From a bacterium UBP12_UBA5184 (lineage in GTDB: Bacteria; Vulcanimicrobiota; Vulcanimicrobiia; Vulcanimicrobiales; Vulcanimicrobiaceae), in the NCBI GenBank assembly GCA_002413145.1, contig DHWK01000131.1, forward strand, positions 5,099 through 11,857: 6,759 bases of DNA. Direction: 5' to 3'. The notes below the pieces were generated by a model. It was not told the origin of the DNA and did not search any database. It saw only the letters and a program-made list of their open reading frames with translations. Shown one piece after another: positions 1-5,863 of this stretch (its first letter is position 1; the number at the start of each line of letters is the position of its first letter). The position numbers were made by a program, and so were the translations under genes.

Positions 1-173
1 GTGCCGAAGGCTCCGTCGAGATCGACGACGTGCAAGCGCGCCGCCCCCGCCGCCACGAACTCCCGCGCTCGATCGACCGGATCGCCGGCGTAGCTCGTCT
101 CGCGATCGGGATCGCCGTGCCACAGGCGGACGACCCTGCCGCCACGGATATCGATCGCCGGGATGACGATCAC
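1..173 (-). CDS. hisA: HisA, phosphoribosylformimino-5-aminoimidazole carboxamide ribotide isomerase (N-terminal part only)
   Basis: HisA catalyses an Amadori rearrangement of ProFAR to PRFAR in histidine synthesis. It is a cytoplasmic (beta/alpha)8 barrel. Only the first 57 codons are present; the gene runs off the left edge of the window, and the family is usually about 240 residues long. The N-terminus reads MIVIPAIDIRGG, which is strand 1 of the barrel and carries the catalytic general-base Asp at residue 8. It continues with VVRLWHGD (residues 14-21) and DLDGAFG (51-57), both typical of HisA rather than HisF. The start is GTG at 173-171. It overlaps the hisH TGA stop by four bases (GTGA), which implies translational coupling. 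Placement directly after hisH matches the classical B-H-A order. A bifunctional PriA-type isomerase cannot be excluded from this fragment. Confidence 0.93.
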   Translation of the reverse strand, partial: MIVIPAIDIRGGRVVRLWHGDPDRETSYAGDPVDRAREFVAAGAARLHVVDLDGAFG

Positions 174-805
174 CGCAGCGTCTCTGAGGGTTGCCGGCCC
201 GAGGCGATGCGCAGAAAGTTGTCGAGCAGCAGCGCGCCGGTCGACTGGCTTTTTTCGGGGTGAAATTGCGTCCCCATCACGTTCCCTTGCGCGACGATCG
301 CGGCGAACCGTTCGCCATACTCGCAAGCCGCGACGGTCGCAGCGGTGACGCCCGCGTAATAACTGTGCAAGAAATACGCGTACGAGCCTTCGGCGACGCT
401 TTCGACGAAGGGATGAGTGCCGACGATTTCGAGTTGGTTCCAACCCATGTGGGGAATCCGGGGTGCGCGTTCGAGTCGCTTCACGACGCCGGGCAGAATG
501 CCGAACCCGGCATGGAGTCCATGTTCGGCGCCCTGCTCGTATAGCAATTGCATCCCGACACAGATACCCAGGAACGGCCGGCCGCTGCCTAGGAACGCGC
601 GAAGCGCGCCGTCGAGCCCGCGAGCGGTGAGTGCGTCCATCGTCGCGCCGAAGGCGCCGTCGCCGGGCAAGATCGCCGCCGACGCGCGGGCGACGACGTC
701 GGGGTTACCGCTCACTTCGAAGTGCGCGCCGCGCCGCTCGAGCGCCGAGCGCAGCGAGCCTAAGTTTCCGCCGCCGTAGTCGACGACGGCGATGGGCGTC
801 GTTAT
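170..805 (-). CDS. hisH: HisH, glutaminase subunit of imidazole glycerol phosphate synthase, probable ATA start
   Basis: HisH hydrolyses glutamine and passes ammonia to HisF, which makes imidazole glycerol phosphate and AICAR. The frame encodes a class I glutamine amidotransferase. The N-terminal strand is PIAVVDYGGGNLGSL (about residues 4-18). An oxyanion-strand region ILPGDGAFG follows at 45-53. The nucleophile Cys82 lies in GICVGMQ, PHMGWN is at 118-123, and His182 and Glu184 of the catalytic triad lie in TQFHPEKSQ. From the start proposed here the protein is 211 residues, close to the family length of about 200. There is no in-frame ATG, GTG or TTG upstream of the conserved N-terminus; the first one is the GTG at 715, which would delete the first strand. 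The best start is ATA at 805-803. It gives MTTPIAVVDYG, overlaps the hisB TAA stop as ATAA, and lies 8 bases after an AAGGGG element. ACG at 802 is an alternative. The 3' end overlaps hisA. Confidence 0.93.
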   Translation of the reverse strand: MTTPIAVVDYGGGNLGSLRSALERRGAHFEVSGNPDVVARASAAILPGDGAFGATMDALTARGLDGALRAFLGSGRPFLGICVGMQLLYEQGAEHGLHAGFGILPGVVKRLERAPRIPHMGWNQLEIVGTHPFVESVAEGSYAYFLHSYYAGVTAATVAACEYGERFAAIVAQGNVMGTQFHPEKSQSTGALLLDNFLRIASGRQPSETLR

Positions 806-1395
806 GCCAACATCCCCTTGGTCGAGGGGACCTCGCCGCCGCCGTCGAGCGTTTTTGCTTGCGCGAACGATTTGGCGAATGCTTTGAACGACGCTTCGCA
901 GAGATGGTGCGAGTTGGTCCCGGCGAGCTGGACGAGGTGGAGATTGAAGCGGCCCTGTTCGGCGACGCTATGGAAGAAATGCCCGATGAGTTCGGTCTTG
1001 AGGTCGCCCAGATTCTCGACGCCGAATTTGACCGCAAAGTTGGTGTACGCCCGGCCCGAGAGATCGACGCTGCCCAGAACGAGCGCGTCGTCGAGCGGCG
1101 CCGCCATCGAGCCGAAGCGCGCGATGCCGCGCTTTTCCCCGAGCGACTCGTAGATCGCCGAGCCGAGGGCGATCCCGACGTCTTCCACCAGGTGGTGCCC
1201 GTCGAGTCCGTCACCGGTCGCGCGCAGCACGAGCCCCACGCCGCCATGCTTCGAAAACGCATCGAGCATGTGGTCGAGAAATTTGATGTCGGTCGCGACA
1301 TCGCTCGGACCGCCCTCGAGGTCGAGCGACAGCTCGATCCGAGTCTCTTTGGTCTGGCGCTTGAAGGTCGCGCGCCGCGCCGCTCTTTCGCTGAT
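802..1395 (-). CDS. hisB: HisB, imidazoleglycerol-phosphate dehydratase, probable ATC start
   Basis: This is a monofunctional IGPD, which dehydrates imidazole glycerol phosphate to imidazole acetol phosphate. It is Mn-dependent and cytoplasmic, and assembles as a large oligomer in known relatives. From the start proposed here it has 197 residues, the normal family length. The N-terminus carries the family pattern KRQTKETRIELSLDL (about 13-27), followed by FLDHMLDAFSKHGG (39-52). Both metal-binding motifs are intact: HHLVED at 67-72 and HHLCEASFKA at 163-172. RFGSMAAPLDDALV and DLSGR are also typical. The open frame begins after a TAG at 1404-1402 and contains no ATG, GTG or TTG before the ATG at 1269, which sits inside FLDHML and would remove about 42 conserved residues. 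ATC at 1395-1393 is the best-placed initiator (MSERAARRATF), 9 bases after a run of six G. It follows ddl after a 91-base gap and overlaps hisH by ATAA. Confidence 0.93.
   Translation of the reverse strand: MSERAARRATFKRQTKETRIELSLDLEGGPSDVATDIKFLDHMLDAFSKHGGVGLVLRATGDGLDGHHLVEDVGIALGSAIYESLGEKRGIARFGSMAAPLDDALVLGSVDLSGRAYTNFAVKFGVENLGDLKTELIGHFFHSVAEQGRFNLHLVQLAGTNSHHLCEASFKAFAKSFAQAKTLDGGGEVPSTKGMLA
814..819 (-). promoter_or_regulatory. Shine-Dalgarno-like AAGGGG for hisH
   Basis: AAGGGG lies inside the 3' end of hisB, 8 bases upstream of the ATA at 805-803. The spacing is right for initiation at that codon. It is one of the two reasons for placing the hisH start there; the other is the match to the family N-terminus. 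It would be much too far from the GTG at 715. Confidence 0.5.
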
Positions 1396-1401
1396 CTGAG
1401 T

Positions 1402-1443
1402 CTACCCCCCGAGTTCGCTCTCGTGAACGAGCCCGCCGGCCAT
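1402..1443 (-). other. 13-codon ATG ORF in the hisB frame, ended by TAG just before hisB
   Basis: ATG at 1443-1441 opens 13 codons (MAGGLVHESELGG) and stops at TAG 1404-1402, two codons before the proposed ATC start of hisB and in the same frame. It may be chance, a short leader, or the original hisB start cut off by a nonsense change or sequencing error. It has only one His codon, so it does not look like a histidine attenuation leader. No strong ribosome binding site precedes it. Reading through the TAG would add 16 residues that the IGPD family does not need. Confidence 0.25.
1405..1410 (-). promoter_or_regulatory. G-run, possible ribosome binding site of hisB
   Basis: Six consecutive G on the coding strand lie 9 bases before the ATC at 1395-1393. 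A G-run can pair partly with the anti-Shine-Dalgarno sequence, so it weakly supports initiation there. It is not a clean AGGAGG and could be incidental in GC-rich DNA. Confidence 0.3.
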
Positions 1444-1486
1444 CTCACTTCAAATAGCGCGCGAACCAGGCCTCCCGGTGCGGGTC

Positions 1487-2419
1487 TTACGTTTCTACGA
1501 GCGTACGGCCGCGATCGAGCGCGGCGCGCACCAAGCGATCGATCAACGTGTCGTAGGGGATGCCCAGCGCGGCACATTCTTCCGGCAGCAAGCTGGTCGG
1601 CGTCAATCCCGGCAGGGCGTTGGTCTCCAAGATGTAGGGCCGGCCTTCGCGCGAGAGCATGACGTCGGTGCGCGAATAATCGCGTAAGCCGAGCAAACGG
1701 TGCGTGGAGAGTGCGAGCATCTGAAAACGATGAGCGAAATCTTCGTCGACGTGCGCGGGCACCTCGTGACGGCTTCCGCCCGTCGCATACTTCGCTTCGA
1801 AGGTATAGAATTGATGGCCCTGCGGCAGAATCTCGACGACCGGCAAGGCCTGCTCGAACAGGACGCCGCACGAAAACTCGCGGCCCTCGACAAATTCTTC
1901 GGCGATGACCCCGGCCCGCCGTTCCGATAGCTCGACCATCGCCCGGGACCACTCCTCGTGCGTGCGAACGATACGCACGCCGGCACTCGACCCTTCGTTG
2001 CGCGGTTTTACGACGAGCGGCAGATTCAACGAACCCGGCAAGAGCGGTAGCATCCCGCCTTCGAAATCGAACGTGTCCCAAGCCGGCGTCGGCAGCCCTT
2101 CGGCAGACAAGAGTTTCTTGGTCAGATGCTTGTCCATCGAGAGCGCGCACGAACGCACGTCGCTGCCGGTATAGGGCAGCCGCAGCCACTCCAAGATTCC
2201 TTGAACCGTTCCGTCTTCGCCACCCGGCCCGTGCAACGCGTTGAAGACGACGTCGGGGCGCAATTCGCGCAACGCGTCGACGAAGCGTTCGTCGAAATCG
2301 ATCGAGCGCGCGTCGTATTCGAGCCGCTCGAGCGCGCGCATCACCCCGTTTCCGGTTGCGATCGAGACTTCGCGCTCGGAACTCGGACCGCCCATGACGA
2401 CCACAACGCTCGCCTTCAC
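1487..2419 (-). CDS. ddl: Ddl, D-alanine--D-alanine ligase
   Basis: Ddl joins two D-alanines at the expense of ATP, giving the dipeptide that MurF adds to the UDP-MurNAc tripeptide. It is a cytoplasmic ATP-grasp enzyme. At 310 residues it matches the family length. Visible motifs in order are GGPSSEREVS (10-19, with Glu15 of the first D-Ala site), HGPGGEDGTVQG (63-74), the ATP-grasp strand VVKPRNEGSSAGV (136-148), EEFVEGREFS (174-183), FEAKY (207-211), Asp252 in RTDVML and LETNALPGLTP (264-274, with the metal-binding Glu265 and Asn267). Tyr211 in the FEAKY loop corresponds to the residue associated with D-Ala-D-Ala rather than D-Ala-D-lactate specificity. The start is GTG 2419-2417, which overlaps the murB TGA stop as GTGA and follows GGAG by 7 bases. 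A longer upstream reading would run into murB and is rejected. Its position after murB and before the his genes, with no ftsQ following, is notable. Confidence 0.95.
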   Translation of the reverse strand: MKASVVVVMGGPSSEREVSIATGNGVMRALERLEYDARSIDFDERFVDALRELRPDVVFNALHGPGGEDGTVQGILEWLRLPYTGSDVRSCALSMDKHLTKKLLSAEGLPTPAWDTFDFEGGMLPLLPGSLNLPLVVKPRNEGSSAGVRIVRTHEEWSRAMVELSERRAGVIAEEFVEGREFSCGVLFEQALPVVEILPQGHQFYTFEAKYATGGSRHEVPAHVDEDFAHRFQMLALSTHRLLGLRDYSRTDVMLSREGRPYILETNALPGLTPTSLLPEECAALGIPYDTLIDRLVRAALDRGRTLVET

Positions 2420-3366
2420 GCAAATACTCCGACGAAGTGCACTTCGAGTTCGAGTTCGATTCCGGATCGTTCGTACACCGTGCGCCGTACGCGTGCGAGC
2501 AGGGCGGCGACGTCGGCGGCCGTCGCGTTCTCGCGATTGACGATGAAGTTGGCGTGCAGCTGGGAGACCTCGGCGCCGCCTTCGCGCCAACCTTTCGCGC
2601 CGGCCGCCTCGATCAGCCGGCCCGCCTTATCCCCGGGCGGGTTGCGGAAACACGAGCCGGCGTTGGGAAACTGTAGCGGCTGGGTTTTCTTGCGCCGCAC
2701 CAAACGGCGCTGCATCTCGTCGCGCACCACCGCCGGGTCGCCGCGTTCGAAGGCGAAGCTAACCCGCGCGACGATTGCGTCTCGCTCGAGCGTCGTGTGC
2801 CGGTAGTAGTATTGCGGCGTGACGGGATGGGGCTCCGGCTTGGTTGGCGTCTGCACCCACACCTCGCGCACGAAATCGCCGATTTCCTTATCGGTGCCGG
2901 CGTTCATCCGCAGCGCGCCGCCGACGCTCCCGGGGATGCCGGCGAGCGAACCGATGCCGACCGCGCCGCGCGAAGCGGCCTGCGCCGTCAGCAGGGCGAG
3001 CGAAGACGAAGCCCCAGCCGTGACCGCTACGTGCGACGGATCGTCGAGAAATTCGATCGACGTGAACTCGCCGCCGAGGCGGATGACGAGCCCGCGCACG
3101 CCGCCGTCTCCGACCAAGAGATTCGAACCGCTGCCCAGGGGCATCCACGGAAGCTGCCGCTTGAAAACGAACCGCAATAGCTGCGTGAGTTCGTCGCCCG
3201 TCTCCACGTCGACCAACGCGTCGGCCGGTCCGCCGATCTTCCACGACGTATAGGGGCCCAGCCGCGCATCGAAGCGCACGCGCGATTCGAAGATCTCGGT
3301 CAAGGCCGCACGATCGCCTTCGTCGAGGAGCGATCGTAACAGTTCGCGCTCCGCTAAGCCGCTCAC
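2416..3366 (-). CDS. murB: MurB, UDP-N-acetylenolpyruvoylglucosamine reductase
   Basis: MurB is a cytoplasmic FAD enzyme that uses NADPH to reduce UDP-GlcNAc-enolpyruvate to UDP-MurNAc, the substrate of MurC. The protein has 316 residues, closer to the shorter type II MurB class than to the E. coli enzyme of about 342; the class is inferred from length. Motifs in order are TSWKIGGPADALV (40-52), the FAD-binding LGSGSNLLVGDGGVRG (77-92), AGIPGSVGGALRMNAG (142-157), YYYRHTTLE (186-194) with the active-site Arg189, AGSCFRNP (236-243) with the proton-donor Ser238, GGAEVSQLHANFIVN (263-277), and the C-terminal LEVHFVG with Glu308 where the family has its conserved Glu. The start is GTG 3366-3364, which overlaps the murC stop as GTGA, with GAGGCGG 7 bases upstream. 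The stop is in turn overlapped by ddl. Confidence 0.96.
   Translation of the reverse strand: MSGLAERELLRSLLDEGDRAALTEIFESRVRFDARLGPYTSWKIGGPADALVDVETGDELTQLLRFVFKRQLPWMPLGSGSNLLVGDGGVRGLVIRLGGEFTSIEFLDDPSHVAVTAGASSSLALLTAQAASRGAVGIGSLAGIPGSVGGALRMNAGTDKEIGDFVREVWVQTPTKPEPHPVTPQYYYRHTTLERDAIVARVSFAFERGDPAVVRDEMQRRLVRRKKTQPLQFPNAGSCFRNPPGDKAGRLIEAAGAKGWREGGAEVSQLHANFIVNRENATAADVAALLARVRRTVYERSGIELELEVHFVGVFA
2427..2430 (-). promoter_or_regulatory. Ribosome binding site GGAG for ddl
   Basis: GGAG (within CGGAG) lies inside the murB 3' end, 7 bases before the GTG at 2419. It decides the ddl start in favour of the GTG that overlaps the murB stop. Confidence 0.6.
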
Positions 3367-4742
3367 GAAAGCACCGCCTCGCGCAATTCGCGCGCCAAGG
3401 CCGCGGCCGCCGTCGTGATCGAGCCGGCGCCGAGGAACAGCACGAGCGCCCCGTCGGGTGCGTGTGCGAGCAAATGCGCGGGAAGTGCCGCGACGTCGCC
3501 GACGTACGCAACTTCGCCGCCGAGCGCGCGCAACGGTTCGCCGATGGCGGCGGCGGTCGCACCGTCGATCGGCGTCTCCGAGGCGGCGTAGACGTCGGTC
3601 AGGACCACCCGGTCTGCGCCACGCAAGGCGCGCGCAAAATCGGGCGCGAGATACGCCGTCCGCGAGTAACGGTGCGGTTGAAAGACGGCGACGATCGGCC
3701 CCGAAAAACCGGCGCGCGCCGCGGCGATCGTCGCGCCGACGGCGGTTGGATGGTGAGCGTAATCGTCGACGATGGTCATACGCGGCGTGCGCGCTAGAAC
3801 CTCGAAACGGCGACGGACGCCGCGGAAACCCGCGAGCGCCGCGGCGATCGTTTCGAACGAAAGGCCCAGTTCGAGCCCGATGGCGACCGCGGGCAACGCG
3901 TTTTGGATGTTGATCGCTCCCGGGAGCGCGAGCGTCACGCTGCCGAGCCGCTCGCCATCCAACGCGAGCGTCGAGCGCGAGCCGAACTTTTCGTAGGTCG
4001 CATCGAACGCCCGCAACTCGGCGTCTTTAGCGAAGCCGAAGGTTCGCGTCCGCGCCGCACGCGACAGGCGCGCGAGAACTTCGCTGCGCGGCGAGTCGAT
4101 GCCGACCAGCGCCAGACCGTGCGGCGCGACCTGATCGAGAAAGACGCCAAACGTATCGGCCAGGCGCGCGAACTCGGCGTCAGAGGTGACGTGGTCGTTT
4201 TCGACGTTGGCGACGACGCCGATTTCAGCATGCAAGTCGAGAAACGAACCGTCGGACTCGTCGCTTTCGGCCAGAAACCACTCGCCTTTTCCGTCTCGCG
4301 CGTTGCCGTCGGCGTCGCCGCGTTCGCCGCCGACCACGACCGTCGGATCGAGGCCGCCCGCCTCCAGAACCGTCGCGGCCATCGCGGTCGCCGTCGTCTT
4401 GCCGTGGGTCCCGGCGATCGCGATCGCGCGACGATCCGACATGAGGTACGCGAGCAATGCGCCGCGACGAACGAGTTCGAGGTTGGCCTCCCGCGCCGCG
4501 ACGACTTCCGGATTGTTCTGAGCGATCGCCGAGCTCACGACGACCGTGCGCGCCGCGCCGAGATTTTTCGCGGCATGACCGATAAAGATCGAAGCGCCCT
4601 CCTCGGCAAGCTTCGCGGTGAGCGCCGTCGCGCGGTCGGACGAGCCGGAGACGCGAATGCCGCGCCGCAAAAGGATGCGGGCGAGCGCCGACATGCCGAT
4701 GCCGCTGATGCCGACGAAATGCACCGCCGAGGAGAGCCTCAC
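3363..4742 (-). CDS. murC: MurC, UDP-N-acetylmuramate--L-alanine ligase
   Basis: MurC is a cytoplasmic Mur ligase that adds L-Ala to UDP-MurNAc using ATP, the first step of stem-peptide assembly. The 459-residue length is normal. The N-terminal Rossmann domain shows HFVGISGIGMSALA (8-21). The central ATPase domain has the P-loop GTHGKTT (111-117), ESDESDGSF (159-167) and NVENDH (179-184). The C-terminal domain has DDYAHHPTAV (326-335), VFQPHRYSRT (353-362) and FLGAGSI (436-442). At GAINIQN (275-281) the His that usually precedes the conserved Asn is replaced by Ile277, an unusual but probably tolerated change. The start is GTG 4742-4740: it overlaps the murG stop as GTGA and places the glycine-rich motif about ten residues from the N-terminus. 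The in-frame TTG at 4769 would add nine non-family residues inside murG. The 3' end overlaps murB. Confidence 0.96.
   Translation of the reverse strand: MRLSSAVHFVGISGIGMSALARILLRRGIRVSGSSDRATALTAKLAEEGASIFIGHAAKNLGAARTVVVSSAIAQNNPEVVAAREANLELVRRGALLAYLMSDRRAIAIAGTHGKTTATAMAATVLEAGGLDPTVVVGGERGDADGNARDGKGEWFLAESDESDGSFLDLHAEIGVVANVENDHVTSDAEFARLADTFGVFLDQVAPHGLALVGIDSPRSEVLARLSRAARTRTFGFAKDAELRAFDATYEKFGSRSTLALDGERLGSVTLALPGAINIQNALPAVAIGLELGLSFETIAAALAGFRGVRRRFEVLARTPRMTIVDDYAHHPTAVGATIAAARAGFSGPIVAVFQPHRYSRTAYLAPDFARALRGADRVVLTDVYAASETPIDGATAAAIGEPLRALGGEVAYVGDVAALPAHLLAHAPDGALVLFLGAGSITTAAAALARELREAVLS
3374..3380 (-). promoter_or_regulatory. Ribosome binding site GAGGCGG for murB
   Basis: GAGGCGG lies within the murC 3' end, 7 bases before the murB GTG at 3366, and supports that start. 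Confidence 0.55.
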
Positions 4743-5863
4743 GGTGGTCCCGCCTTCTGTGAACTCCAACTCTTTACCCGCGCTACGATCGCGCGCCGCG
4801 GCTCGCTTGCCGCTGGGCCGCCCCCCGCCTCTCGCAGCGCCGCAAGCGCCTCGGGCGCGAGCGCAGCCTCGAGCTCGGCGCGCAAACGGGCTTCGCTGAG
4901 GTCGCGATCGGCGATCGTGCGCGCCGCGCCGGAGCGCGCGACGACCGCGGCGTTCGCCGTCTGGTGGTCGTCGGTGGCGTACGGATACGGGATGAAGATC
5001 GCGGGCGTCGCCGTCGCCGCCAGTTCTGCCACGGTCGAAGCGCCGGCGCGCGCCACGACGAGGTCGGCCGCCGCGAACGCCGGCCGCGGATCGTCGAGGT
5101 ACGCTACGACGCGGATGCGAGTAGCTCCGGCGGCGCGCACGCGACGCTCGATCGCCTCGTAATCGCGCCGACCGGTCACGAGCAACGCCTGGCAGCCGTC
5201 GGGGAAGCCTCGCGTCGCCAGCGCCGCGACCGTCTCGTTCAAACTGTGCGCACCTTGGCTACCGCCGAAAACAACGATCGTGGTCGCGCCGGGTTCTAGC
5301 CCGAGTGCGAGCCGTGCATCGGGGGCGGGGAACGGTTGCGAGAATGCGCTGCGCACGGGCGTCCCCGTGAAGTGCTCGTTCGGCGCGAGCGCGCATCCGG
5401 AATCGGCGACGCCGAACCAGATCTCGTCGGCCAACGGCCGCAACAGGCGGTTCGTCAGCCCGGCGCGCGCGTTTGGTTCTAACAATGCGATGCGCGCGCG
5501 GGAGAGCCGCAAGACCTTCGCCGTCCAGACGGCCGCGATGACCGGGAACGTCACGTAGCCGCCGGTTGCGATCGCGACGTCGGGACGGAAACGGCACACG
5601 ATCGCAAGCGCCTGAAAGAACCCGGCGACGTTGGCAAAGAGCGTGAAAATAGCCGGCGAGAACCTCCGCGCGAGCGGCGCGGCGCTCACGAAACGCGCCG
5701 GAAGAGCCGCCTTCGCCACGATCTCCCGCTCGAGGCCGCCGCGCATCCCGACGAAGAGGATCTCGAGCGGCGCGACCGTCGCTTCTTGCGCCAGCGCTTC
5801 GGCGATCGCGATCGCCGGATAGACGTGTCCGCCCGTTCCGCCACCCGTCAATAACAGCTTCAC
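4739..5863 (-). CDS. murG: MurG, UDP-GlcNAc:undecaprenyl-PP-MurNAc-pentapeptide GlcNAc transferase
   Basis: MurG transfers GlcNAc from UDP-GlcNAc to lipid I, making lipid II on the inner face of the cytoplasmic membrane. It is a peripheral GT-B glycosyltransferase (family GT28), 374 residues here against about 355-370 in the family. The N-terminal domain has TGGGTGGHVYPAIAIAEAL (6-24), GMRGGLERE (39-47), ATGGYVTFP (99-107) and EPNARAGLTNR (129-139). The linker has TGTPVR (166-171), where Asn is commoner than Thr at the third position. The C-terminal UDP-GlcNAc domain has VFGGSQGAHSLNE (198-210), ADLVVARAGASTVAEL (266-281, with the conserved Glu280) and IPYPYATDDHQTANA (291-305). The start is GTG 5863-5861, overlapping the ftsW stop as GTGA. 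No strong ribosome binding site precedes it, so coupling to ftsW translation is likely. The 3' end overlaps murC. Confidence 0.96.
   Translation of the reverse strand: MKLLLTGGGTGGHVYPAIAIAEALAQEATVAPLEILFVGMRGGLEREIVAKAALPARFVSAAPLARRFSPAIFTLFANVAGFFQALAIVCRFRPDVAIATGGYVTFPVIAAVWTAKVLRLSRARIALLEPNARAGLTNRLLRPLADEIWFGVADSGCALAPNEHFTGTPVRSAFSQPFPAPDARLALGLEPGATTIVVFGGSQGAHSLNETVAALATRGFPDGCQALLVTGRRDYEAIERRVRAAGATRIRVVAYLDDPRPAFAAADLVVARAGASTVAELAATATPAIFIPYPYATDDHQTANAAVVARSGAARTIADRDLSEARLRAELEAALAPEALAALREAGGGPAASEPRRAIVARVKSWSSQKAGPP
4753..4758 (-). promoter_or_regulatory. Shine-Dalgarno-like AGAAGG for murC
   Basis: AGAAGG followed by CGGG lies in the last codons of murG, 10 bases before the murC GTG at 4742. 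The spacing is slightly long. Together with the GTGA overlap it favours this GTG over the TTG at 4769, which lies upstream of the element. Confidence 0.4.

Larger units (their letters stand above)
1396..1486 (-). other. 91-base gap between ddl and hisB
   Basis: This is the only junction in the window where adjacent genes do not overlap, so it is the natural place for a transcription start for the his genes or an operon boundary. I do not see a convincing -35/-10 pair. TTGAAG occurs at about 1450-1455 but has no good -10 partner. There is no GC stem followed by a T-run, so no intrinsic terminator is visible after ddl. A small inverted repeat, CTCGT-GA-ACGAG, lies at 1420-1431 on the plus strand and has too short a loop to be persuasive. 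Read-through from ddl into hisB remains possible. Confidence 0.6.

Noticed and set aside
170..715. Shorter hisH starting at GTG 715 (181 residues)
   Set aside because: It would lose the conserved first strand VVDYGGGN, which is encoded in frame and intact upstream.
802..1269. Shorter hisB starting at ATG 1269 (155 residues)
   Set aside because: That ATG is the Met of the conserved FLDHML motif, and the preceding 42 codons match the family N-terminus.
1396..1486. Histidine attenuation leader, riboswitch or terminator in the ddl-hisB gap
   Set aside because: There is no run of His codons, no competing stem pair with a T-run, and 91 bases leave little room. No known riboswitch core was seen.
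705..2423. A 572-codon minus-strand open frame running across ddl and hisB
   Set aside because: It is very rich in Arg, Ala and Ser with no recognisable motif, and it overlaps two genes with full family motifs in other frames. It is a shadow frame in GC-rich DNA.
1487..2590. ddl extended upstream by 57 codons
   Set aside because: The extension is Arg-rich shadow sequence within murB, and the Ddl family N-terminus begins at the GTG at 2419.
3903..5162. A 419-codon plus-strand open frame antisense to murC and murG
   Set aside because: It is low-complexity, rich in Arg, Ala and Asp, has no domain signature and mirrors the codon structure of the genes opposite. Other plus-strand frames (for example 631-1662 and 5884-6597) were rejected for the same reason.
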